Notes: generated from the letters alone by a model not told the origin. A stretch of DNA of 12,003 bases from Actinomycetes bacterium (GCA_009785855.1 WQUG01000052.1:1-12003); one strand, 5' to 3'. Positions 1-6,221 are shown, numbered from the stretch's first letter. Made by a program: numbers and translations.

Positions 1-160
1 CGCCCGTGTCCAGCTCGATGTTGGCCGTACGCGGCTCCAGGCGAGTTCCCCCGTTGCCCGGCGCGACGTAGAGGCGCGCCGCCTGGGGATGGCTGTCCAG
101 GCTGCGTACGATCGCATGCTCGCGACCGCCGCTGCCGACTACCAGGATGTTGAGTTCCAT
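1..160 (-). CDS. purD: Phosphoribosylamine-glycine ligase (GARS), N-terminal part
   Basis: PurD catalyses the ATP-dependent joining of phosphoribosylamine and glycine in de novo purine synthesis. Only about 53 N-terminal residues are in the window; the gene runs off the left edge. The translation MELNILVVGSGGREHAIV contains the near-invariant VGSGGREHA motif that opens the GARS N-domain, followed by LYVAPGNGGT, which also fits PurD. Two consecutive ATG codons exist (163 and 160). The ribosome site AAAGGAAG ends at 164, which leaves about 5 nt between AGGA and the ATG at 160 but only 2 nt to the one at 163, so I chose 160. The gene starts about 20 nt after the purA stop codon, so the two purine genes are very probably co-transcribed. 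The frame is supported by the motif; nothing can be said of the rest. Confidence 0.93.
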   Translation of the reverse strand, partial: MELNILVVGSGGREHAIVRSLDSHPQAARLYVAPGNGGTRLEPRTANIELDTG

Positions 161-183
161 CATCTTCCTTTCAGACAGCACGA

Positions 184-1470
184 TCACCGCTGCGGCCAGT
201 CGCGCAGGATGGTCTGCTCACGACTCGGCCCGACCGCGATGATCGAGACCGGCACCCCCGCCAGTTCCTCGAGATACCCGAGGTAGTCACGCGCCTCAGC
301 TGGCAGGTCCTCGAAACGCCGACATCCGCTGATGTCGACCTTCCAGCCCGGCAGTTCCTCATAGATCGGGGCCGCGTGATGGAACGCGCTCTGATGCCCG
401 GGCACCGTCGTGTAGCGTTTCCCCCGATGCTCGTAGGCGACGCAGACCTTGATGGTCTCGCAGCAGGAGAGTACGTCCAGTTTCGTGATGGCCAGGTCGG
501 TCAGACCGTTGACCTCGACGGCGTACTTGACCACGGGCGCGTCGTACCAGCCGGCCCGGCGCTGACGCCCGGTCGTCGTCCCATACTCGCCGCCGACCTC
601 GATGAGGCGCGCGCCGGTCTCATCGCTGAGCTCGGTGGGAAACGGCCCCGAACCCACGCGGGTCAGATAGGCCTTGGCGATACCCAGGACCCGATCCATG
701 CGGGTCGGACCGACCCCGGCGCCCACACAGGCGCCGCCGGCCGTCGGGTTGCTGCTCGTCACGAAGGGGTAGGTCCCGTGATCGATGTCGAGCAGGGTGC
801 CCTGGGCGCCCTCGAAAAGTACCCAGTCCCCGCGATCAAGGGCAACGTTGAGCAGCGGACTGATCTCGGTGACATGGGAGCGGAGACGCTCGCCGTAGGC
901 AAGGTACTCGTCAGCGACCTCATCGACCGTATAGGGCGCCAGTCCGTAGACCTTCGTCAGCAGATCGTTCTTCTCTTCCAGAGCGCTGGCGATCTTCTCG
1001 CGCAATATCGAGCGGTCGAAGAGGTCCTGCATGCGCAGACCCAGGCGCGAGGCCTTGTCCTGGTAGGCGGGCCCGATACCGCGCCGCGTCGTGCCGATCT
1101 CGTTGGCGCCCAGACGATGCTCGCTTGCCCCGTCCAGATCGCGATGCCAGGGCATGATAAGGTGCGTGTTGGTCGAGATAACAAGGCGCTCGCAGCTGAT
1201 GTTCTGCTTCTCGAGCATGTCCATCTCTGAGAGCAGGACCGGCGGGTCGACCACACAGCCGTTACCGATGACCGGTACGATGTCCGGATACATGATGCCG
1301 CTGGGGATGAGGTGCAGCTTGAGCGTGCGACCCTCGAAGACCACGGTATGGCCGGCGTTGTTGCCCCCCTGGAAACGTACCACATAGTCGAAGTCCTCAC
1401 AGAGCATATCTGTGATCTTGCCTTTGCCTTCGTCGCCCCACTGGGCGCCGACGATGATGAATCCGGCCAA
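184..1470 (-). CDS. purA: Adenylosuccinate synthetase
   Basis: PurA joins IMP and aspartate using GTP to give adenylosuccinate, the first committed step to AMP; it acts in the cytoplasm. At 428 aa it has the normal family length. Visible motifs are GAQWGDEGKGK (residues 8-18, the catalytic Asp/P-loop region), GGNNAGHTV (35-43), a GTTTGRQRRAGWYD block near residue 300, TKLDVLS near 330, and VGPSREQTI close to the C-terminus (413-421). The start is a TTG codon at 1470: it gives the usual MAGFIIVGAQWGDEG beginning and has GGAAGG about 7 nt upstream, and no ATG or GTG lies near it in frame. It follows dnaB by 42 nt and precedes purD by about 20 nt, so it sits in a dnaB-purA-purD unit. No frameshift or missing motif is seen. 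Confidence 0.98.
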   Translation of the reverse strand: MAGFIIVGAQWGDEGKGKITDMLCEDFDYVVRFQGGNNAGHTVVFEGRTLKLHLIPSGIMYPDIVPVIGNGCVVDPPVLLSEMDMLEKQNISCERLVISTNTHLIMPWHRDLDGASEHRLGANEIGTTRRGIGPAYQDKASRLGLRMQDLFDRSILREKIASALEEKNDLLTKVYGLAPYTVDEVADEYLAYGERLRSHVTEISPLLNVALDRGDWVLFEGAQGTLLDIDHGTYPFVTSSNPTAGGACVGAGVGPTRMDRVLGIAKAYLTRVGSGPFPTELSDETGARLIEVGGEYGTTTGRQRRAGWYDAPVVKYAVEVNGLTDLAITKLDVLSCCETIKVCVAYEHRGKRYTTVPGHQSAFHHAAPIYEELPGWKVDISGCRRFEDLPAEARDYLGYLEELAGVPVSIIAVGPSREQTILRDWPQR

Positions 1471-1512
1471 TGTTCAACCTTCCGTTCGGTCGCGGTCGTG
1501 TCTATAACCAGT

Positions 1513-2919
1513 TTAATCTTGTGCGAGGGAGGATGACGCCATCGACACGAACTTAGTATATCTGTTGATATACGAGAGCTTGATGGTGCCCGTCGGTCCG
1601 TTACGATGCTTGGCGAGGTAGAGATTGGCCTCCTGGTTCTCGCCGAGCTCCTCGCCGTCTGCCGGCGGCTTGGTGTTGCGGTCCAGAAAGAGCACGATAT
1701 CGGCGTCCTGCTCAAGCGAACCCGATTCGCGCAGGTCAGAGAGCATGGGGCGCTTATCGTCACGCATCTCGATGCCGCGCGACAGCTGCGAGAGCGCGAT
1801 GATCGGAACGTCCAGGTCCTTGGCGAGCACCTTGAGGCCGCGCGAGATCTCGCTGATCTCGACCTGTCGGCTCTCTGTGTTGCGTCGGCTCGGCTGCATC
1901 AGCTGCAGGTAGTCGATGACGATGAGCTTGTTGCCGGTCGCATCATGCAGGCGTCGCTTGGCCTTCGCGCGCAGTTCCATGATGTTGAGCGACGGCGAGT
2001 CATCGATCGCAAGGTTCAGCGCCGAAAGACGCGACATCGCCTGGGTGATGGCGGCCCAGTCCTCATCACGGATCTTGCCACTGCGCAGGTTCCAGCTGTT
2101 GACCAAGGCCTCGGAGCTGACCACGCGCGCCGTGAGGTCGGCGATGCCCATCTCCAGCGAGAAGAAACTGACCGCTGTCCCCTGTCGCGCGGACTCGACG
2201 GCGATGTTGAGCGCCAGCGCGGTCTTGCCGACCGATGGACGCGCTCCGAGGATGATGAGGTCGCCGCCCCGCAGCCCCGTCGTCAGCAGGTCGAGCCGGT
2301 CGAAGCCGGTGGGCACGCCCGCCGTCTTGCCTCCACGGCTCTGAAGATCCTCGAAGTGCCTGAAGGTGCGCGGCAGCTCCTCTGCCAGCGCGGTGAAGTC
2401 GTTGGTGAGACGCTCCTGCGTGACCTTGAAGAGCGTGTCCTCCGCGTCGCTGATGGTCGTCGTCTCATCCTCTGGCGTCTCGTAGCCCAGAGCGACGATG
2501 CGCGTGCCCGCGCTGATCAGACGCCGGTAGGTGGACAGGCGCAGCACGATGTTGGCATAGCGCTCCCAGAAGGCCGTGGTCGGGACGCTGGTGGACAGGT
2601 CGGCCAGATAGTCGCGGCCCCCCACCGCTTCAAGCTTGGCCATACTCGTGAGCTGATCGGCCAGCGAGAGCACGTCGAAGTTCTCGTTGCGCGACGCCAG
2701 ACGTGTCATCGCGTCGAAGATGACCTGATGAGCGGTGCGGAAGAAGTCCTGCGAGCCCAGCAGGGTCAGCGCCTCGTTCTGGATCTCAGATGAGAGCAGC
2801 ATCGACCCAAGCAGGGCCCGCTCGGCATCCAAGTCGTGCGGCGGAATGCGTCCACCGCTTGAGCTGGTCGCGCCGATCTGGATGCTCGGTAGACGGTCTT
2901 TGGTGTGCAACTCTGCCAT
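1513..2919 (-). CDS. dnaB: Replicative DNA helicase DnaB
   Basis: DnaB is the hexameric 5'-3' helicase that unwinds DNA at the replication fork and recruits primase. The protein is 468 aa, of usual length, with no intein. The N-terminal domain spans about residues 26-130 (PPHDLDAERALLGSM is typical). The RecA-like ATPase domain follows, with Walker A GARPSVGKT (225-233), Walker B VIDYLQLM (334-341), the LSQLSRGIEMR...KRPMLSDLRESG block (376-400) and AKHRNGPTG (436-444), which carries the conserved arginine-finger region. The ATG at 2919 is the only sensible start; its ribosome site is weak (GAAAG). It lies after the rplI operon but is separated from it by a strong terminator, so it should have its own promoter in 2920-3090. 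Expression is probably shared with purA and purD. Confidence 0.98.
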   Translation of the reverse strand: MAELHTKDRLPSIQIGATSSSGGRIPPHDLDAERALLGSMLLSSEIQNEALTLLGSQDFFRTAHQVIFDAMTRLASRNENFDVLSLADQLTSMAKLEAVGGRDYLADLSTSVPTTAFWERYANIVLRLSTYRRLISAGTRIVALGYETPEDETTTISDAEDTLFKVTQERLTNDFTALAEELPRTFRHFEDLQSRGGKTAGVPTGFDRLDLLTTGLRGGDLIILGARPSVGKTALALNIAVESARQGTAVSFFSLEMGIADLTARVVSSEALVNSWNLRSGKIRDEDWAAITQAMSRLSALNLAIDDSPSLNIMELRAKAKRRLHDATGNKLIVIDYLQLMQPSRRNTESRQVEISEISRGLKVLAKDLDVPIIALSQLSRGIEMRDDKRPMLSDLRESGSLEQDADIVLFLDRNTKPPADGEELGENQEANLYLAKHRNGPTGTIKLSYINRYTKFVSMASSSLAQD

Positions 2920-2953
2920 GGTCTTTCGATCTCTCGTCCGGTGGTTTCAGGTA

Positions 2954-2971
2954 CGGATACGGAAGTATCCG
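2954..2971 (-). promoter_or_regulatory. Hairpin in the dnaB leader
   Basis: CGGATAC and GTATCCG form a perfect 7-bp stem around a 4-nt loop (TTCC on the minus strand). It lies about 35-50 nt before the dnaB ATG, and a second short palindrome CTACC-gg-GGTAG sits just upstream of it at 2981-2992. There is no T-run after it, so it does not look like a terminator. It may be a 5' leader structure or a protein site. Its function is unknown. Confidence 0.45.
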
Positions 2972-2987
2972 GGTGATATTCTACCGG

Positions 2988-3045
2988 GGTAGCACCACTA
3001 CCAGACTAGCACAAATGTTCGCCTGTGTAGAGGGCTGGGGCGCCA
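2988..3045 (-). promoter_or_regulatory. Candidate dnaB promoter with overlapping inverted repeat
   Basis: On the minus strand TCTACA, 17 nt, then TAGTCT preceded by TGC (extended -10) reads as a moderate sigma-A type promoter. It is immediately followed by GGTAG-tggtg-CTACC (3002-2988) at the expected start point, which could be an operator. The match is weak (4/6 and 3/6 plus the extended -10), so this is a proposal. A promoter is expected somewhere here because a terminator separates dnaB from rplI. Confidence 0.3.
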
Positions 3046-3054
3046 TGCTGCAGG

Positions 3055-3094
3055 TTTGTTGCTTTTCCCCACTTTCCACAAACTTCGCAACAAA
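3055..3094. repeat. Inverted repeat framing two DnaA-box-like 9-mers
   Basis: TTTGTTGC (3055-3062) and GCAACAAA (3087-3094) are a perfect 8-bp inverted repeat. Between them are two abutting 9-mers, TTTTCCCCA (3063-3071) and CTTTCCACA (3072-3080). Each matches the bacterial DnaA-box consensus TTWTNCACA at 8 of 9 positions. The outer arm touches the T-run of the rplI terminator. It lies upstream of dnaB. That DnaA binds here is inference; two such near-matches could arise by chance. Confidence 0.35.
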
Positions 3095-3118
3095 AAGGGA
3101 GCCCCGCAGGACTCCCTT
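3092..3118 (-). terminator. Rho-independent terminator after rplI
   Basis: On the minus strand AAGGGAGTCC and GGGCTCCCTT pair as a 10-bp stem (one G-T pair) around a TGCG loop, directly followed by TTTTTG. It begins about 23 nt after the rplI stop codon, in the right place to close the M23-rpsF-ssb-rpsR-rplI transcript and isolate dnaB. Confidence 0.93.
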
Positions 3119-3140
3119 CTGATGCCGTTTGTCGGCGGTG

Positions 3141-3764
3141 CTATTCGGCGGCGGCAGGCTCCTCCGGGCTCTCTTCGGCCACGACAGGCTCCTCCTCCTC
3201 GGCGGCAGGCTCCTCCTCCTCGGCTGCAACGGCCTCTTCAGCCGCAGACTCCTGCGCTTCAGCAGCCTCTTCAGCCTCGACCGCTGCCATCGCCTCGGCC
3301 TCTCCGGGCTCCTCGGCGCCTTCGCCGACGACCTTGACATTCAAGTGTGCCTTGATGTCACGATAGACCGCGATCTCGACCGGGTGCTCCCCGATCGTCT
3401 TGATCGTCCCGTGGGTCTCGATCTTATGGCGGTCCACCTCGACACCGTAGGTCTCCTGGATCGCTTCTGCGATGATCGTCGCCGTCACCGATCCGAACAG
3501 ACGCCCGGCGTCACCGACCTTGACGGTGATCGCGATCTCTTTGCCGTCCAGCAGCTTCGAGTAGTCACCGGCTTCCGCCAGTCGCTGCGCCTCGCGCTTC
3601 TCGATATGGTGTTTGCGTGCCTCAAGCTGCTTCAGGTTGCCGGGTGTCGCAACGATCGCTTTCCGTTGAGGAAGCAGATAGTTGTTGGCGTAACCACGTG
3701 ATACTTCGACCACGTCGCCCTCGCCTCCGCGGCCTTTCAGCTCTCCGGTCAGGATTACTTTCAT
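3141..3764 (-). CDS. rplI: Large ribosomal subunit protein bL9 with Ala/Glu tail
   Basis: bL9 is a two-domain 50S protein that binds 23S rRNA near the L1 stalk and affects translational fidelity. The N-domain signature GRGGEGDVVEVSRGYANNYLLP (residues 11-32) is clear, followed by the long central helix and a C-domain ending near residue 147. The ATG at 3764 has a perfect AGGAGG 6-7 nt upstream, and the rpsR stop TAG is part of that site (TAGGAGG). An upstream in-frame ATG exists, but it lies inside rpsR and is rejected. The protein is 207 aa against about 150 for most bL9. The extra ~60 residues (148-207) consist almost only of Glu, Ala and Pro, with EEEEP repeated. This acidic tail is probably disordered. 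It is the last gene before the terminator. Confidence 0.97.
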   Translation of the reverse strand: MKVILTGELKGRGGEGDVVEVSRGYANNYLLPQRKAIVATPGNLKQLEARKHHIEKREAQRLAEAGDYSKLLDGKEIAITVKVGDAGRLFGSVTATIIAEAIQETYGVEVDRHKIETHGTIKTIGEHPVEIAVYRDIKAHLNVKVVGEGAEEPGEAEAMAAVEAEEAAEAQESAAEEAVAAEEEEPAAEEEEPVVAEESPEEPAAAE

Positions 3765-3774
3765 GGCTTGCCTC

Positions 3775-4032
3775 CTACCTACCGCGACCGATGCGATTAC
3801 TGATGATGGGTACCGCATACGGCAACAGGGCCATCTCGCGCGCCCGCTTGATCGCAACGGCCAGCTTATGCTGATGTTGGGTGCACACGCCGGTCACGCG
3901 ACGAGGTTTGATCTTACCGCGATCGGTGATATACCGACGCAGCAGCTGGGTGTCTTTGTAGTCGATCACCGTTGCCGGCTCCTTGCAGAACGGGCAGGGT
4001 TTCTTATGAAGTGGATGGGCATATTCTGCCAT
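3775..4032 (-). CDS. rpsR: Small ribosomal subunit protein bS18
   Basis: bS18 binds the 30S platform as a partner of bS6 (encoded two genes upstream). The 85-aa product contains the family core DYKDTQLLRRYITDRGKI and ALLPY. It keeps CPFC (residues 15-18 in HKKPCPFCKE) and VCTQH, which fits the zinc-binding (Cys-plus) form of bS18; this zinc assignment is from family knowledge. I chose the ATG at 4032 because AAAGGAGG ends 6 nt before it; TTG and GTG codons 3-6 nt further up are too close to that site. In many bacteria bS18's N-terminus is acetylated by RimI, a domain of which is encoded in the fusion gene at 6311-8773. Stop and rplI ribosome site overlap. Confidence 0.97.
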   Translation of the reverse strand: MAEYAHPLHKKPCPFCKEPATVIDYKDTQLLRRYITDRGKIKPRRVTGVCTQHQHKLAVAIKRAREMALLPYAVPIISNRIGRGR

Positions 4033-4060
4033 CACCAACCTCCTTTCAGCGTCCTTCGTA

Positions 4061-4492
4061 CTAGAACGGGATATCCTCTGTCAGAACTTCGACGGAAGGC
4101 GCCTGCTCACTGGGGGGTGCGTAGGACGCAGCCCCTCCGCCTGATGCAGGAGCCCCCTGGTTGTCTTTCGGTGTCATGAACTCGACATCATCAGCGACGA
4201 TCTCGACCTTGCTGCGCTTGTCGCCCTCAGACGTCTGCCACTGGCTCCAGCGAAGACGGCCGGATACGGCCACCTTCTGGCCCTTATGCAGAAAGCGCGA
4301 CAGGCTCTCGCCCCGCGCGCCCCAGACCAGGACGTCGAAGTAGTTCGGGACATCCTCCCACTGGTCGGTCTGCTGGTTCTTCTTACGATCGTTGACCGCG
4401 ATACCCATCTGCAGGACCATAGAGGATCCCGCCTGGCGCAGCTCTGGATCCCGTGTCAGGTTTCCGGTTACGAACACTCGATTGATACTCAT
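4061..4492 (-). CDS. ssb: Single-stranded DNA-binding protein
   Basis: SSB coats single-stranded DNA during replication and repair and recruits partner proteins through its C-terminal tip. The 143-aa protein has an OB-fold domain (residues 1-106: MSINRVFVTGNLTRDPEL, then NYFDVLVWGARGE and LHKGQKVAVSGRL), a Gly/Ser/Pro linker (110-133) and the conserved acidic end EDIPF. The ATG at 4492 has AGGAGGG 7 nt upstream. The stop codon of rpsF (TAG) is the first part of this TAGGAGGG site, so ribosomes finishing rpsF end on the ssb initiation region. Lying between rpsF and rpsR is the classical bacterial arrangement. This is likely the main replicative SSB. Confidence 0.98.
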   Translation of the reverse strand: MSINRVFVTGNLTRDPELRQAGSSMVLQMGIAVNDRKKNQQTDQWEDVPNYFDVLVWGARGESLSRFLHKGQKVAVSGRLRWSQWQTSEGDKRSKVEIVADDVEFMTPKDNQGAPASGGGAASYAPPSEQAPSVEVLTEDIPF

Positions 4493-4504
4493 TATGTATC
4501 CCTC

Positions 4505-4801
4505 CTAGGACTTCTTCTCATCGCGCTGGATGATGATGAAACGGACTACTGCGTCCGTGATGCGCAGAACACGATCGATCTCAGCGATCGCCGAAGGGTC
4601 AGCATGGAACTCAGCCAGGATGTAATCACCTTCAGTGTGCTTGTCGATCTCAAAGGCCAGCTTGCGCTTGCCCCATTCATCGATGTTGTCGAGGGTACTT
4701 CCGCCACCTGTCACCAGATCGGAGATGCGCTTGATCGCTGCAGCTCTGTCTTCTTCGGACAAGTTCGAGTCAAGGATAACCAATGCCTCATATGCCTTCA
4801 C
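4505..4801 (-). CDS. rpsF: Small ribosomal subunit protein bS6
   Basis: bS6 forms the 30S platform together with bS18. The 98-aa product has the ferredoxin-like fold sequence pattern YEALVILDSNLSEEDRAA at the N-terminus, GKRKLAFEIDKHTEGDYILAEF in the middle and a short charged tail; the length is typical. The start is a GTG at 4801. It has an exceptionally complete Shine-Dalgarno sequence, AAGGAGGTGAT, complementary to the 3' end of 16S rRNA over 11 nt. The start codon overlaps the stop codon of the upstream M23 peptidase gene as GTGA, so the two are translationally coupled. In some bacteria bS6 and bS18 regulate their own operon through a leader RNA; I see no such structure here because the upstream gene leaves no leader. 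Confidence 0.98.
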   Translation of the reverse strand: MKAYEALVILDSNLSEEDRAAAIKRISDLVTGGGSTLDNIDEWGKRKLAFEIDKHTEGDYILAEFHADPSAIAEIDRVLRITDAVVRFIIIQRDEKKS

Positions 4802-5814
4802 TGTATCACCTCCTTCGGACTGTTGGCCCCGGAGCTGGAAGGCGCTATCCGGAGCAGGAACGTGCGACTAACCATACTAACACCATGCAACACGGACTGC
4901 AAACAGGAAGAAAGGAGAAGGCGCGCGCTCCTGATCAGTTCAGGGATGCGACGCGCGGCGCTTACGATCCCATAGCCCGTGGCGCTCAGTATCAGAGCTC
5001 CTGCGAACAGGATGGCCGTCCGCAGAACGATGTTCAGACGCGCGAGGGCAGCTTTGGCTCGCATGAGCAGCGAGACACGCGGCGCCTGCACAGTTGACCG
5101 GGCTGGGACCAGGGCTGCCGTTGAGACCGACGCCGGTGCCGGTGCTGGTGTCGGCGCCGCTTGCGGGGCCGACACTGGTGACGGTGACGGTGCTGGGGCT
5201 GGGGCCGGCGACGGCGCCGGTGCAGGCGCAGGCGCGGGTGCTGCTGCAGGGGCAGGCGCCGCCGGAGCGACCGGCGCGGGTGTGCTCACCCGCGTCACTG
5301 GCGCCGAGACCACAGGGGCAACGTCCAGCGCAGGCGCGATCAGCGCTGACGGGTCTCGATAGATGCCCGCGACCCTCAGACTCAGATGCGCGTGTGAAGC
5401 TGCTGATGAGGGGTCTCCGACAGCGCTCAGGGTCCCCAGCGTCTGACCCTTACCTACCCGGTCGCCCTTTACCACCGTTGTGCTTGCAAAGGGGTTGAGG
5501 GTCACGAGGCTTCCGTTAGACTCCTCGATCGTGATAGCGGTCACGTTCAGTCCGGCAGAGCCGGGCACCCTCCCAATGAAAGAGACGGTCCCGTCGACCG
5601 GCGCGAAGAGCTTGGCGCCGGGCTGAAACGCGACGTCAACGCCCAGGTGCTGTTTGGCCGGGCTGCCATAGGCCTGCTGAAAACCCAGGAGTATCGAAGG
5701 GTTGACCGCTCCGAAAGCCGCCCGGGCGCAGGCGAAGGTCAGCAGCAGGAAGCACAGGAGCGTCGCCGTCATCAGTTGGCCGCAACGCCAGGTTAGAGAG
5801 CTTCTGTTGTTCAT
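4798..5814 (-). CDS. Exported M23 (LytM-type) peptidase with Pro/Ala linker
   Basis: M23 (LytM) enzymes are zinc endopeptidases that cut peptidoglycan cross-bridges. The 338-aa protein starts with a signal sequence or anchor (residues 13-36, ending AAFGA). The LytM domain (about 45-160) keeps the zinc ligands H56 and D60 in HLGVD and the H141-x-H143 pair in SHAHLSL, so it looks potentially active. A Pro/Ala-rich linker (about 161-242) follows, then a hydrophobic segment (262-285) followed by Arg residues and a basic amphipathic end. This predicts a catalytic domain outside the cell tethered at the C-terminus. The ATG at 5814 has only a weak ribosome site (GCGGGA). The gene is first in the ribosomal-protein operon, and its last codons (GAG GTG ATA CAG TGA) contain the rpsF ribosome site. 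Exact substrate unknown. Confidence 0.88.
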   Translation of the reverse strand: MNNRSSLTWRCGQLMTATLLCFLLLTFACARAAFGAVNPSILLGFQQAYGSPAKQHLGVDVAFQPGAKLFAPVDGTVSFIGRVPGSAGLNVTAITIEESNGSLVTLNPFASTTVVKGDRVGKGQTLGTLSAVGDPSSAASHAHLSLRVAGIYRDPSALIAPALDVAPVVSAPVTRVSTPAPVAPAAPAPAAAPAPAPAPAPSPAPAPAPSPSPVSAPQAAPTPAPAPASVSTAALVPARSTVQAPRVSLLMRAKAALARLNIVLRTAILFAGALILSATGYGIVSAARRIPELIRSARLLLSSCLQSVLHGVSMVSRTFLLRIAPSSSGANSPKEVIQ

Positions 5815-5857
5815 GATGTCCCGCTTTCAGGGGCACACCGATCAAAGAGAGGACCTC

Positions 5858-5886
5858 ACTCTACACGGCTTCATGCGCCCTGGCAA
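5858..5886 (-). promoter_or_regulatory. Promoter for the M23-rpsF-ssb-rpsR-rplI operon
   Basis: On the minus strand TTGCCA (5886-5881) is separated by exactly 17 nt from TAGAGT (5863-5858). These match the sigma-A consensus at 5/6 and 4/6 positions. The predicted start is near 5851, giving a leader of about 37 nt before the M23 ATG. It is the best promoter match in the gap after tRNA-Gly. Confidence 0.55.
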
Positions 5887-5950
5887 GAGGCGCGTGAAAA
5901 AGACCCCTCATCGTGTAAGATGCGCGTAAGAACACGCCGCCGAACGGCAT

Positions 5951-5969
5951 TGGAGCGGGTGACGGGACT
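5951..5969 (-). repeat. Partial copy of tRNA-Gly 3' end (distal copy)
   Basis: This 19-nt stretch is identical to the 3'-terminal part of tRNA-Gly (6121-6139), including the encoded CCA. It covers the 3' strand of the acceptor stem and part of the T-arm and diverges after GGGACT. There is no upstream tRNA body, so it is not a gene. Confidence 0.85.
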
Positions 5970-5996
5970 ATACTTCCTCACTGTTTGCCCCGGGGA

Positions 5997-6017
5997 TGGA
6001 GCGGGTGACGGGACTCG
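5997..6017 (-). repeat. Partial copy of tRNA-Gly 3' end (proximal copy)
   Basis: This 21-nt stretch is identical to the 3' end of tRNA-Gly (6121-6141), ending exactly at the CCA side and diverging within the T-loop. It lies 28 nt from the distal copy and about 103 nt from the intact gene, in the same orientation. Confidence 0.88.
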
Positions 6018-6058
6018 CGTCTCGCTCCGCGATCCGCAAGACCTCGCTTCGCTCGGCC

Positions 6059-6083
6059 CGTAACAGTCCGCAGGACTGTTACG
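6059..6083. repeat. Perfect 25-nt palindrome between tRNA-end copies
   Basis: CGTAACAGTCC (6059-6069) and GGACTGTTACG (6073-6083) are exact inverted repeats around a 3-nt centre, GCA. There is no T-run on either side, so it is not an ordinary terminator. It lies between the proximal tRNA-end copy and the intact tRNA-Gly, and might be a small repeat element or an RNA-processing structure. Confidence 0.85.
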
Positions 6084-6120
6084 ACCTTCCGGTTCGAGTC
6101 CAGACAAGTTATTGCTGAGT

Positions 6121-6195
6121 TGGAGCGGGTGACGGGACTCGAACCCGCAACTTTCAGCTTGGGAAGCTGACGCTCTACCATTGAACTACACCCGC
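6121..6195 (-). tRNA. tRNA-Gly(CCC)
   Basis: A 75-nt cloverleaf including the encoded CCA end. The acceptor stem is GCGGGTG/CACCCGC (7 bp), the D-arm GTTC-AATGGTA-GAGC, and the anticodon stem TCAGC/GCTGA with loop TTCCCAA, giving anticodon CCC. The variable loop is AAGTT, and the T-arm GCGGG/CCCGT has loop TTCGAGT and discriminator T. CCC decodes GGG glycine codons. It is the only tRNA gene in the window and lies in the same orientation as its neighbours, between tsaBD and the M23 operon. Confidence 0.97.
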
Positions 6196-6221
6196 GTGAA
6201 AGCGCTTTTCGCGCGCTCACT

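Larger units (their letters stand above)
5887..6120. other. Non-coding region of tRNA-derived and palindromic sequence
   Basis: No coding frame here is credible; one minus-strand frame through it is just a translation of the tRNA. The stretch holds two extra copies of the tRNA-Gly 3' end (5951-5969 and 5997-6017) and a perfect 11-bp-stem palindrome (6059-6083). It also holds the sequence CTCGCTtCGCTCGG with a related CTCGCTcCGC motif some 25 nt away, and an inverted T-loop sequence GGTTCGAGTCC (6091-6101). I see no clear terminator for tRNA-Gly here; a T5 run near 5897-5901 has only poor stems in front of it. Confidence 0.6.

Noticed and set aside
1606..2793. 395-aa open frame on the plus strand opposite dnaB
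   Set aside because: It is antisense to an intact DnaB with Walker motifs and its composition is typical of a shadow frame.
3129..3701. 190-aa plus-strand frame rich in Leu and Gly opposite rplI
   Set aside because: It arises from reading the Ala/Glu tail codons backwards; the minus-strand bL9 is unambiguous.
4979..5362. Gly/Ala-rich plus-strand frame opposite the M23 gene
   Set aside because: It is the antisense of the Pro/Ala linker codons; the sense frame has a signal segment, LytM ligands and a coupled downstream gene.
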